The position numbers and the translations under genes are program-made. A DNA stretch of 45,588 nucleotides from Pelargonium cotyledonis (Eukaryota > Streptophyta > Magnoliopsida > Geraniales > Geraniaceae). Below, piece after piece: positions 23,732 to 35,299 of the stretch; the first letter of the stretch is position 1; each line of letters begins with the position of its first letter. The notes beneath the pieces were generated by a model. That model had not been told where the DNA came from. It worked only from the letters and a program-made list of their open reading frames with translations, and did not search any database. The stretch is taken from assembly GCA_036897625.1 (NCBI GenBank), contig JAYMTA010000075.1:1-45588 (forward strand). The letters run 5' to 3'.

Positions 23732-26700
23732 ATGGTGGAATCGCCGAAGAATCGAGGTGATTCTCATTCGAGACCTGGTGGAGTTTCGGACTCTGTCGAG
23801 CGAGATGCTGTTGGTGAGAGTGCTGAATTGAGTAGCAGAGAGGTTGGCGGTGGTGGTGGCGGCGGCGGTTCGGTGGATTCCGAGGCTCGACCTCGACTTA
23901 GTGATTCTTCTTCTTCTTCGTCTTCCATATCTGTGGAAATTTCGGCTGGGTTGGAGCGGGGAGCTTTTGGCGGACTTTGCGGTGATAGTGAAGAAATGAG
24001 TAGCAGAGAGGCCAGTGGAGGCGCTCCTGTGACGGACAACAGCAGTGTCTCCTTAGGTTTGTGTGTGATATCTTCGCTTCATATTTTGTTTCTCGTTCGA
24101 ATTGCTGTGCATTTGGTTGCTTAGAGAATACGCAAGTGAAAATTGAATTCCAAGTTTAGTTGCCGTAACTGCGAAAGTGTAGCAATCAAAACATGAAGTA
24201 TGCTAGTTGAATGTTTAATATATATAAACTGGTTTACTGTTCGTGAAGAGCCTAGGTGGGCATTTTATCAAACAGATTGAGTGCATTGGTTGCTTTAGTT
24301 GAACTATATTGATCAGCAGTGTATTTTAGTTTGTCAGTAGTTGTTTGGTGCCATGAGAAAAATGTTTGATATTAGTGACTGTCAAAATAGTTGCAAGAGT
24401 CTGTCTCTTAGGATATGCCACCTGATTTGGTTCTAGTTTTCAATGCATTTGTGGGTGATATACTTACATGCAAACCTATGGTTGGGGAAGTTTGTTGACT
24501 AAAATGTTCCACTATGCTGATGATTGGTAGTTATCTTTGGAATTAATCAACATTGAGATTAAGTTAAGTGTTTAAAAGTGTCCAGTGAAAGAAATTGACC
24601 AAAGTGATACTTAGATGACATTCTATAGTTGCTACTCTGTTGAAGAATTGCTTCTTGTAGGATCATTGACAAAGCAAATTAGTTTTGATTTTTTTTTTTA
24701 AAATATCAGTATTACTACTCGTTGAGCGTTATTTATGGTTTTGAAAGATAAGGATGAAAGATGATAGCTGATTAGAGGCATATAAAGGGTTTTTAAGTAT
24801 TGTTGATGACCCCACTTCAGTGGTTGACCATGTGAAGGCTACCAATTGAAGGTGCTTGAGGAACCATCTACCATGTCTAGAAAAGAAAAGAAAAGAAAAG
24901 AAATTATGAGATAAATCTGAAGTTGGACTGGTATAAGTTCAACATTTTATGTATTCTTATTTCTACTCAGTCACCTATGTTTCCAGGTTTTAAGTTGTAA
25001 CAATATATGAAGAATCTTGTGCAGTGGGCTTTACCTAATAGATTGAGACTGAGTTGGTGCGGTCTCCCATATTTCAGGTTTATAGACACATCAGATTGAA
25101 TGACATGATTTAGGATAAGCGAAGTGGGTTTCCAAAAATTTACATTTCTTTCTAGGGTGCTGATTTGACCTTATTGGTTCTTTTTGATCATTGTATTGGT
25201 TTGTTAATTTCAGACTTAGAGATTAGTTTGGTGATTTGGTGTGATCCTGTTAGGGCTAGAAGTTTGAAGATCATAGATGGAATAAATTGATCACTTTTCC
25301 TTAATGATTTGAGTAGACAGTTGCCTAGACGCAGAGATAAGGTTTTGGCGTTTTGCAGTGGATTTATAGTTGGAGCTTGTGCCTATAGATTACTCATTTA
25401 CAGTTTGCACTAGCAAGACTGCAAGAGTTGGACTTATGCTTTTGCTCGTTTGCACTGGCAAGAGTTGGACTTATGCTTTCACTCTTATTGGCTGTTTTAG
25501 GCCAGGTGCCTTAATAAAAATAAATATGTTTATTCTAGGACTGAGCTATATTAAGAGTTGTCGGAGGCATTTGGCTTTTCTAGAATCTTTCTTTCTGACA
25601 GTTTCATGTCCCTCCTTTAATTTGGCTGCTCATCCTCTTTCCTGTTTCTTGTTTCACTTTTGGTATCATACTGATTAGAGAAGCTGTATCTGGATTTTAC
25701 TTATTTATTATCTTATGAGTAATGAATATCCTGCATGGAGATAAATCTTTTTTAAGGCATTCTCTACAGTTTGGAAGGGTATTTGGAGCAACCTCAAAGA
25801 CACAAGAATTTCCAAATTGGTCTTTGTTGGAAAAATGCCATACTTCATAATTGCCAAGGACATCCAAAACTATTTCATAGTGAAGTTTCCAATGTGTCTT
25901 TTATCCTTGTTCAAATGGCTTTACGTAGATGAGTTTGCTTATTTTCTTTTTCTGTGATTGCAGGCAGGACTGTATCAAAAGTGAACACCATGCCACGAGA
26001 GATTTCGAATGATGATAAATTGGAATCAACTTCAAGCCAACCTAAGATGGAAAGATCAAAAACTGAGAGGCATAGACATCATAATATATTTCCTGGGGAT
26101 GCAGCTCAAATTTTTGACGATAAGATTCCTGTCCAGAAGAAGGTACCAATTATTACTGATGCTCTTTTGGCTTGGGAGTGTGTACTTGCTGCAAAACTAT
26201 CAGTTTTCTTTCTTTGTCGCTTCTCTTAGCATAATTGTTGGTTTTTGTATATGATGAGACATTGCCCATCAAAATAGTATTAAGTTGTACTCAAGAGTGT
26301 ATGGTTTGGACATACATAGCATATATATAAGTGATATTTGAAGTGTATGTCCTGAGTTTTAGTGTAGTTTCTGTTCTAAATGTGATTTGGATCAATATGT
26401 GATGGTGTATGTTTGGAAAACTAAAAGGTGAAAACCCGGATGGGGTTCCATGGTGTCATAATTATGCCTTGTAGTTACTTTAAGGTTGTCTACTAGTCTT
26501 GATGGGTGTTGTTTAATGAATATTTTCAACTGAATGCTTTCGTCTTTAAATGTTGGTATTATATTGAATTTCTTAAAACTGTGCAGCTTAAATTGTTGAA
26601 CAGAATAGCTACTGTGAAAGATGATGGAACTGTAGAATTTGAAGTGCCAGGAGATGTTGAACCCCCAGTTCTAAGTGCTCGATCTGGAGATGTGGGTAGT

Positions 26701-29700
26701 GACGTTTCTGACAATGAAGCACTTGATTGTACAGACTTTCAATACATACCGCCAAAGCAAATAGTAATGCTCATTGTCGGTACACGCGGGGATGTGCAAC
26801 CCTTTATTGCTATTGGCAAGCGTTTACAGGTTCCTCATTGGACGAGCTTTTATCCTAAATAAATTTGTGTGTCCTCAAACAAGCTTCTTTCTTGTATCAG
26901 TTATATACAAACATCTGGCCCTGACTGTGATGTTCATTTATACATCTTGTCTTGGTGTTAGTTGTAGCAGTATTACTCAATAGAAGCTTCAATTGGAAGG
27001 CAAAAGATGTGAAGGGCATAGTCATACTTTTAATCTTTGTGCATGACTTTCTATCATAATAAACTTTTGAAGACTTGAGCTCAATTTAATTCAGAAGTTA
27101 AAGACAAGGTCGGAAATATTTTCTACGCCAGCATTTGTGATGGAGTATCTCTACTTTTGCCTTTTTTCTTTATAGAGGGAGACTTGTAGGACTCATAGGT
27201 AACTAAGCTATTAGAGGGAAGTTTTTCATCCTTCAAATAAGTAGTCACTGAATGATCAATGATCAGGTGTTGTCAAATTAAGTTGTCAAGAAGAGGTGTG
27301 AACATGTTGGGGACATCTTACTGCATGTGATGCAGCACAGGGCGCAAGTAGATCTTGATAAAAGCTGATGGGTCATGACCTGAGCAACCTCTTTGTTTGC
27401 ACCTTTGTGCTAAGACTTGTAATACAGTGCTGTTTTGAGTTTTACATTGGGATTTTTTTTTTTCCCTGCAAGAAAATATTGCAATACTACAAATAATTGT
27501 TAGGAATTTGTAGGCATTTGGACTATGGTACCTACAGTCTATTAGACCATAGGGTGGGTGACAACTGGGGGGCACGTGAAAAAGGAATATAGTTTGTTAG
27601 TTTTTTTGCAGGTAGATATGCACTTGGATTGCATGTAAAAGTAGGGACGTTAATGAGATGTATTAACAAAAAAAATTATTTTTCCATTTAATAATGGGGG
27701 AAATTTGATTTTGTTTATGTATTTGCATGCAGGACTATGGTCATCGTGTTAGACTGGCAACTCATTCTAATTTCAAAGAGTTTGTCTTGACTGCTGGGTT
27801 GGAATTTTATCCTTTAGGCGGAGATCCAAAAATACTTGCCGGATGTACGTATCTAAGATTCTAAATGTTCTATCCTTCCATTGATTTTAGGATTATGTGG
27901 GTCTCTCATATGTGCTCACATACCGACCTGATTTGATCTGTTTAAATAATTGCTTCTTGTCAAATATTATTAATGTCAAGTTTATATAGCTTTAGACACT
28001 CTTAATAGATTCTCTACGTTTCATTTGTTGCTGCAAAATGATGCAGTTTTTCTATCCCATTTTATGAGGTATCAGACGACTTTACAACTAGCTAAGCTCA
28101 ACCTAGATATCTAATTTTTAATATGCACATATTCATTTTGTATACGTAGGCAACATAAGTTACACACTGTCTAGTTCCGGCTTTAACTATCTTTTCTTTG
28201 TATATTCCTTGTTTAGTTGCTAAGTTTAGGCCTGAACAATAAAGAAATTTGATAGCTGAATTGATTTTCAAGAATATGAATTATTGGTGCTGTGGCCTGT
28301 TTATAAGTACCTGAAGTTGTTTCACCAAAAGCTTATCATGGGTTCCCATCAAGAGCTTTCTTGTAATCCATTTGCTTTTGTTCTAAGCAGATATGGTTAA
28401 GAATAAAGGCTTCTTACCATCAGGTCCTTCTGAGATACCTATTCAACGAAATCAAATGAAGGAAATCATTTACTCCTTACTTCCAGCTTGCAAAGAGGCT
28501 GATCTTGATTCTGGTGTCCCCTTTAAAGCAGACGCAATCATTGCCAATCCCCCTGCATATGGTTAGTTATTTAAAATTTGAATCTGTTATAAGATTCTAT
28601 TTGGTAACTGTTATTTTGTTGTTGTCAATTGTGATGCGTTCTTGAGCACCCTTGCCTATGAACTGTGCTGATTTTGGAGTTTGTTTTTGAAAAACTAATT
28701 CTGAGAAAGAGAGAATGTTTGCAAAGAAGAATTAAATTTTGACGTGACAAGAATTGTGCATTTGAGCAATGGATATGCATTGCTTGCTTTTGGAAATTAA
28801 TAAACATTTGGAAAAAAGTGGTGGATAGAGAATCTGCTTTTTTACCTTATTCCTTACATTACATTAACTGTTGGTTGTCAAAGAGATAGCATGCATGCCA
28901 TCCAAGCTGTATGATTGACATACATCTGTTTTGGGGGAAAATTGAATTGGTTTGTTAAATTTTTTGAAATCAACACTTTCTAGCTTTACCTTTGATCTCT
29001 GCCAGAAAAGGTGGCATATCCATTAACATTTCCGGCAGTTTATCCGGCATCATCATTGGCGGTTGTGGCGCTGCTGTTAGTGGAGATCCGGAAAGGGAAA
29101 GGAAACAGATTAATAGAGAATGGAATAGGATTGGAAATGGAATTCTGTTCAATTTTTGGTGAATTTGAAATAGTTGCGAATGGTAACGGGGGTCTGGGTG
29201 TGAGTAAGAGTAATCCCAACAGGAGATGAATGACTCCCATTCATGATTCCAGATGGTAATTTTTGTAATTCAATTGCAGCCTATTTTATTTTATTACTAA
29301 TATATGATAATGGTTTGCTAGGGCACGTTCACGTGGCGGAGGCTCTAAAAGTACCGGTTCATATATTTTTCACAATGCCTTGGAAGTAAGTCTTGTCTGG
29401 TTAATGGAATTTTGTAGAGTTATTTAATGTTTTAGCATCATATAGTTATCAGGTTGGAATATACTTAAAACGGAACTTATTTTGTACTATGCAACTATGT
29501 TTGTCTTTCATCACCAGGCCAACTAGTGAGTTTCCACATCCTTTGTCCCGTGTCAAACAGCAAGCTGGATATAGAGTGAGCCTTTAAAATACTTCTCAGC
29601 TATCGTGTTGTCTTTCCTCATTTTTATCTCAATAGTTATGTTTAATAATTTTTGGATCCAAACAATTTTTGCAGCTATCATATCAAATTGTTGACTCAAT

Positions 29701-32700
29701 GATTTGGCTTGGAATTCGTGACATGATAAATGATCTAAGAAAGAAAAAGCTGAAGCTACGACCTGTTACTTATTTAAGTGGTTCCCAAGGCTTTGATTCT
29801 GATGTGCCACATGGATATATTTGGAGTCCTCACCTTGTTCCTAAGCCAAAAGGTTGCTGTTTTAGTTCTTGATATACATGCATATGTATATGGGTGTAAT
29901 TTTAATGTGGTGTCACCTCGTTATTAGTTTGGATTGGCTTAACCCAAAAATAATTTGGCTCATGTTCCTTTCTCTTACTCTCTCTCTCTCTCTCTATATA
30001 TATTATTGATGGAGATAATGCTGACTTCTTTTGATAGACATCTTACAATCATAAGTGTTTGTTGAATATGTTATGGATTGAACTATAGCTGCAATTTCAC
30101 AATTGAATCATTATATGAATTCCACCCTAAGTTGGTTATGAAAAGGTCATGTGAAATTGTTCTCTCGTTCTCAACGTAAGGTTTTCTCATCTTGGCTATA
30201 TATGTTGTAGATTGGGGACCAAAGATTGATGTGGTAGGTTTTTGCTTCCTTGATCTCGCATCGAATTATGAGCCTCCTGAAGACTTAGTCAAATGGCTAA
30301 AAGCCGGTACACAACCTATTTACATTGGATTTGGTAGCCTTGTAAGTATGTTGTCTCAGTTCTTCCATTATTATAATTATGAAAACTGAGAATTGAGATC
30401 TCCTATTTGTTTTGGCTAGTGGGATTTTTCTCCTGGTGCATATAACCAAATTATTAAATATCTCTCTTACATGAATGTTTCCTGTTTATTTCTTTACTTT
30501 TGCATCTCAGCCTGTTCAAGAGCCAGCAAAGATGACTCAAATAATTGTTGACGCGCTTGCAAAAACTGGACAGAGGGGCATTATTAATAAGGGATGGGGT
30601 GGTCTTGGTGACTGTAAGTCATAATTTTCGTGTTAGTCTTTTAGCTATGCGAAAATAAATTCCAGTGTATCTATTTGAATCTGTCGAAACCTTCTGAGTT
30701 TGCTGATTATCCCAAATGGGTTTCGTTTCAATCCAGTGGCAGAACCAAACGACTCCATATACTTGCTGGACAATTGCCCTCATGACTGGCTGTTCTTACA
30801 ATGCAAGGCTGTGGTGAGGCTTAACTATGCTTTTGTTATTTTTAGACTAAATTATTCAGCAACATTGATGCCTTCACATTTTCTTAGTCTGGATTTGGAT
30901 TGTCAAGTAAACTAATCTAGCTAGATGTTCATGCACAGTTCTATTTTAGCAGAACTGAAAGCTTTGACTCTGTGTCTGCTTATGGTTTGTTTGGACATGG
31001 TTTATTACTTTATTAAATTGGGGCACGATTAGTTTAATTAATGGCCCGAAAACCCAAGCAAGCCTGAGTGCCAGGCTTACATGAACTTTTGAATGCTTGT
31101 AAAAGCCATGACATCCTTGTGTGTCTTGTGAACTTGCGTAATTTTGTTCCGAGTGGCGGTATGTATGTATTAAGGCAATACTGAAACAAATTTACGAGGA
31201 ATGTGGTAATATAATTTTTTTGCTGCATGTTTGACCTAACGTTCAACGCTCCTTTTTGGTTGTTATAAGGTTTTCTTTTGAATCTAGTAAGAAAACTTTA
31301 ATATTTTTGTGTATGCGTTGTCAGGTGCATCATGGAGGTGCTGGAACTACAGCTGCTGGTCTAAAAGCAGCGGTAATGACCCTGCAGCTTATTGTATCTT
31401 ACAAACTCAAGTTACATGTGATTTACTCTCTGGGTCTATTTTAATTTATTTTGCAATTCAATGTAGTGTCCAACAACCATCGTACCTTTCTTTGGAGACC
31501 AACTTTTCTGGGGAGAGCGAGTACATGCCAGAGGCGTAGGTCCAGCACCCATCCCAGTTGACGAGTTCACCCTACCCAAGTTGGTTGATGCAATGAATTT
31601 CATGTTAGATCCCAAGGTAATTATTCATATTCTGAATTGCTCGATTTCTAGCTCGAGTTTATATCTGCCAAACCTGCAAAAACTAATCTGCACCTTTTAG
31701 AATTAGAAGTGGTATACTATTCAGAGTGAAACTTCGCCTAAGTTGGTATTTTTTTCCAAGTTGGTTGATGCAATAAATTTCATGCTAGATTTCAAGTGTT
31801 TATATATTTCTGTAACACTCGATTTCTAGTTCGAGTTTATATCTGTCAGAACTGCAATAAGAAACCCATACCTTCTAGAACTAGAACTGTTATTCAGAGT
31901 CAACATGCAAAAGTTTGCGACAGTTGACTGAAAAAATACTGGCTAATTTAGCTACTGGGGTGCATCCCGAATTCGGCTTTCTAGACTGTTTATGTATCTC
32001 ACATTGAATATGAAGTTTGTCATTACTTGACATACACATTGAGCCATCCACCTATCTGGTTAAACTTTTAGGTTGAAGTCAAGTATAACATGGTATCATA
32101 GTTGGTTTGGTTTGGGCCTAGTGACCCGTCTTTATTGCCTCCCTTCTTGGTCCACGCTAGAATCAATTTTTTTATCCGGCATGCACGTGAGGGGGAGTGT
32201 TAATGTATTTCATATTGAAAGAATGTGAAGTTTGACACCACTTGAATACACGTTTTACGCTCTGCCTGTCGTAAACTGGCTCTCCTACCTGCCCTTTTCT
32301 ATTGAAAAGTTGACTGGTTACTTCACAGTTCATGAGTTCTAATAGAACTCAATTTAAGGGGAATAAACTAGGTCAAGTTAGAGGGTCTTTTTTTATTGTC
32401 CACGGTCTCTAGAATTAACACTATCAAAAGGTTTTGGGCTGCATCTTGAATGTATAGAAATTGAATAAGAACTAGCAAATTTACATGTGACGTACATTTT
32501 CCCAGAACTTCACAATAAGATTGTGTTTTGGGTTATTTCCACGAACTCACCCAAAAATCATGTCAGGTGAAGGACAGTGCCATTGAACTAGCCAAGGCAA
32601 TGGAGAACGAGGACGGGGTGGAAGGAGCAGTCAAAGCTTTCTTTAAGCAGCTTCCTCGGAAAAAGTCAGAGCCTGAGGAGGAAACAGCTTCTTCGAGTTG

Positions 32701-32734
32701 TTTCTCTCTGCAGAGATGTTTCGGTTGTTCCTGA
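23732..32734 (+). CDS. UGT80A2: Sterol 3-beta-glucosyltransferase, UGT80A type, 668 aa
   Basis: Fourteen exons: 23732-24056, 25964-26142, 26587-26829, 27733-27844, 28391-28561, 29322-29385, 29518-29575, 29675-29852, 30211-30341, 30511-30613, 30737-30813, 31325-31372, 31467-31616 and 32567-32734. All junctions are GT-AG and in phase. The enzyme moves glucose from UDP-glucose to the 3-hydroxyl of membrane sterols, making steryl glucosides. Residues 226-240 (QIVMLIVGTRGDVQP) open the GT28 N-terminal fold. The donor-binding end has LLDNCPHDWLF, then VHHGGAGTTAAGLKAA (548-563) and PFFGDQLFWGERVHARGVGP. The N-terminus (1-168) is low-complexity with eight-residue glycine and serine runs. The C-terminus ends with a Cys-rich CFSLQRCFGCS. 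The first ATG of the frame fits the start. The symbol reflects similarity to the Arabidopsis type; a paralogue in the same clade is possible. Confidence 0.95.
24882..24902 (+). repeat. (AAAAG)n microsatellite in UGT80A intron 1
   Basis: About four AAAAG units in tandem, visible directly, inside the 1.9-kb first intron. Confidence 0.75.
29974..30005 (+). repeat. Compound (TC)n(TA)n microsatellite in UGT80A intron 8
   Basis: A run of TC dinucleotides passes directly into TA dinucleotides. It lies between exons 8 and 9 of the glucosyltransferase gene. Confidence 0.8.
31576..31910 (+). repeat. Tandem duplication of UGT80A exon 13 end and adjoining intron
   Basis: The exon 13 text CCAAGTTGGTTGATGCAATG (31576) is repeated as CCAAGTTGGTTGATGCAATA at 31756, offset 180 bp. 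Similarity continues past the exon boundary through CTCGATTTCTAG, TCGAGTTTATATCTG and a TATTCAGAGT block, so exon and intron were copied together. In copy 2 the true donor CCCAAG|GTAATT has become TTTCAAGTGTTT, which has lost the standard donor context. A T-rich tract ending in AAG lies before copy 2. The copy is therefore probably spliced out as intron. Confidence 0.85.
31987..32255 (+). mobile_element. TRIM-like mini-retroelement in UGT80A intron 13
   Basis: A 5' LTR-like segment at 31987-32090 starts TGTTTATGTATCTCACATTG and ends TATAACA. It is followed directly by TGGTATCATAGTTGG (32091-32105), a mutated plant Met-tRNA primer-binding site. After only about 90 bp comes a GTGAGGGGGAG polypurine tract and then, at 32198, TGTTAATGTATTTCATATTG, the start of a second LTR. 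The second copy seems truncated after about 55 bp. There is no ORF. The same design is seen at 4258-4603. Confidence 0.72.
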
Positions 32735-34209
32735 ATGTATGTTTTGTCTCAGCAATCCTAATAAGAGAGCCCATGGCAGGAAATGGTCTCTCTTGATCTC
32801 TCCTCCTTTACAATGCTTTTCACCAATTCTATGATTCACACTGTTTATATATTGCTGATCCAAAAAAAAAAAAGAAAAAAAAGAAACCGTGTTTATATAT
32901 TGTTTTCTTAGATTATTGTAATAATCTTTATTTGTTTGTCAATATTTTTGCTACAAGATGAGTGCAAAATTTGTGTACCCCACATGACTAAAATTGCAAA
33001 ATTAGGCATTTGGTTTCATGAAATTGTAGGTATACAACAAAGCTGGTTCCAATTTTTATACAAGTAATTAAAGCTAGCAATTATGCACGCATAGGTACGG
33101 TGTTGAAGGTTGACTGTGAGTAGTCCAACCTAACTCAAACAGAACATGTTTACTAATCGTGTTGAATGGTGAACACAAACACGAAATATATTTAACACAA
33201 TGATTAAATAAGCATGTAGACACGAATACGACCCAATACAATTCTGCATAAATATTTTTTTTTATCAATAAAAGTACTCATATATTGAAAATAGATCTGA
33301 AGAAGGGAAAAAAGTACATACACCCAACAAAGAGAAAGAGATAGCAGAACAAACAAGCTCAGGACTACATGAGAATAGACTAAACCAAACTAAAAATGAA
33401 AACAGATTCCATGTACAATGCGGAGAAGGTCCATAAATTTAAGTTGATGGTTCCTCTAAATTTTGAAGCAATGATATAACCAACGTGCATTGCGTGATTT
33501 GCATGTCAGAATGCGACTACTTGTCTAAATCATTGCGTGTGTGTTTTGGAGGTTTGACACAAACACAATATGATTATTAAACATGCTGTGTTATCCGACT
33601 CAAAAACTGCACAATTACAATATATTTGAGATCAAACATACTAATTTTGTATCACATTAGTGTTGTGTGTCATGCTACCACACGGATTGCCAGCTGTACA
33701 TGCCAACTCGTACTTGTATTGTTAAATAATAAATTGAAACACTATGTTTTTTGTCTACAACTTGTCACTTGTAATAAAGGAGAAGCACATAGACAGATGG
33801 TGTTGGGCACATAGTTTTGAAGTAGTGACACACCAATGTTAGGAAGAGGTTGGTGCAGAGCAAGCGTGGAATGGAATCAAAGGATGGGAAGTGAGAAATT
33901 GTAAGTGATTCAGGGTTGGTTCAGAGCCTCCATAACTCCATTTATTACCATTTTCAAAGCAGAGAAACCATTTGCATGAACAGAAGAGACCAATGGGACA
34001 CAGAAATGGGAGTGGAGGATCTGACTTTTTAGCTTTTAAGATACCCAATCCTTTTACATTGGCCCTTGTAGTTTTTGTATTTTATCACTAATTTGATTGG
34101 TCACATCCACTCTCTGACTTCACCTTCTTCTTCAAGTTCCATTACTCATTCAATAACCTCTGGATTTGCCTAATCTTACAACATCATCATCAATCCAATG
34201 CACTCTGAC
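32735..34209. other. UGT80A 3' UTR and intergenic DNA
   Basis: The first 200-250 bases are likely 3' UTR, including an A-rich tract at about 32862-32884. At 33100-33240 and 33540-33640 there is ACACAAACACGAAATA-like text that recurs around 4650-4790, probably a decayed dispersed repeat. A LINE-tail-like stretch begins near 33250. No gene is visible. Confidence 0.45.
33250..33420 (-). mobile_element. Possible LINE 3' end, 5'-truncated
   Basis: On the minus strand the segment ends in TACTTTTATTGATAAAAAAA, the type of 3' tail often seen on plant L1-like LINEs, preceded by pyrimidine-rich text. No reverse-transcriptase ORF is present and I could not define a target-site duplication. Confidence 0.35.
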
Positions 34210-34529
34210 GGCATCCACAATATGAGTGTAACGAGAGTGTGATAGTTTTGGGATTGATAATTCATATTATAATATTCATTGTGTAAGATAATAATTTATT
34301 ATGCATGTAATATTATTACTTTTGACATTTGTCAAATATGTTACTGAAATCCAATAGGATAAATAGTTTTAAAGCATAAAAATAATTTTAAATAACAAAA
34401 AATATAGGTGTGGGTCCAACTATTACACTCATTAGAGTGTAACCATTGTAAAGTTGAGTATAATGGGTGATGTGACAATTGTGGATCCACTCTATTACTC
34501 TCTCTAGAGTGTAACCATTGTGGATGCTC
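34210..34529. mobile_element. Harbinger-related MITE, about 320 bp
   Basis: The left end GGCATCCACAATATGAGTG and the reverse complement of the right end (GAGCATCCACAATGGTTACA) form imperfect inverted repeats. GAGTGTAA-type repeats occur at both sides. The right end abuts TTA, a Harbinger-type target triplet, but the left flank (GAC) does not match. The end text resembles that of the larger element at 35300-36261. Confidence 0.6.
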
Positions 34530-34584
34530 TTAAAAAGACGGAAATGCCCCTCACTTCAACTAAGATTCGGTCAAGACACGTCTT

Positions 34585-34735
34585 TTTCAGTTGACAACGC
34601 AAGCTGCCTGAGTGAGAAGAGTTGTTTGCGTTCGATCCCCGCTCAATACACTCGTGGAGAAAAGTGAATGATTTAACTGTGAACAAACTTCAAATGAGGA
34701 TAAAACAACTTAAAAGTGTCAACCGCGAGTGTGCG
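34585..34735 (+). mobile_element. tRNA-derived SINE, family B copy 1 (5'-truncated)
   Basis: The text CAGTTGACAACGCAAGCTGC, then TGAGTGAGAAGA and GCGTTCGATCCCCGCTC, contains a near-perfect pol III B box (GTTCGATCC). It matches the copy at 38563-38735 through ACACTC, AACTGTGAACAAA and GTCAACCGCG. The head seems to lack the full A box. Confidence 0.72.
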
Positions 34736-35299
34736 AATCTGCTCAAAATCCTCATGGTATAAACCGAAAATGCTTTCAGTAAATTGACCGACGATGGAAA
34801 AAATACATACCCTCTACGCTCTAAAAGTAGTGTTTTCTTTCCTTTTTATCGACAGAAAACAGTATAAACTTTGACCCCAATGGACCAATAGGAGGGGATT
34901 ATGAGCAATCAAAAACTCAAAAGTAAGTAACTTGAGTGTATGGATTTTTGAAGTCAGGAGCTATAAATGGTGACATAAAAACATAGACATTGAAGTTTAA
35001 AACAAAAGCAGCAAGTGCTCATGAAACAGAAAAACTAGTCAGAAAGTCAGAGATAGAGATATAGAAATAAAATAGATTCCATTTCCCAATTCAGACATCT
35101 CTCTATCCACCAATCACTCCCTTCCTCCTTATACCATACCACACCATACCCAACACAGCACAACCAATAAATTTATCAATAAAAAAATTGAAAGTAGAGC
35201 TCAACAATTCAAGTCTTTAGATCGAATTTGACCTAAGGTCATTTGACCTAATGTCGTGTACCCACAATTACCACATATGCTATTACACTATTTACCTAA
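34736..35299 (+). promoter_or_regulatory. Promoter/leader-like segment without a following ORF
   Basis: CCAATGGACCAAT-like text at 34876-34888 is followed by a TATA box (TATAAAT, 34962-34968). About 30 bases later comes a leader-like stretch to about 35170, first AG-rich and then pyrimidine-rich with CTCCCTTCCTCC. No coding ORF follows; the first ATG (35019) gives only five codons. It may be the displaced promoter of the C2H2 gene at 37002, with a donor-like AAG|GTCATT at about 35236, or an RNA gene. This is inference. Confidence 0.3.

Noticed and set aside
23764..24039. 91-codon minus-strand open frame
   Set aside because: It is the antisense shadow of UGT80A exon 1, produced by its glycine and serine repeats.
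25370..25678. 102-codon plus-strand open frame
   Set aside because: It lies wholly in UGT80A intron 1, contains a small tandem repeat, and resembles no family I know.
29011..29240. Open frames on both strands in UGT80A intron 5, possibly a MITE
   Set aside because: The text (GGAATGGAATTGG-like) resembles MITE interiors and one phrase resembles 6930-6955, but I could not define matching inverted ends.
34600..34680. Possible functional tRNA gene because of the GTTCGATCC box
   Set aside because: It cannot fold into a cloverleaf with a proper acceptor stem, and the same text recurs at 38563-38735, so it is a SINE.
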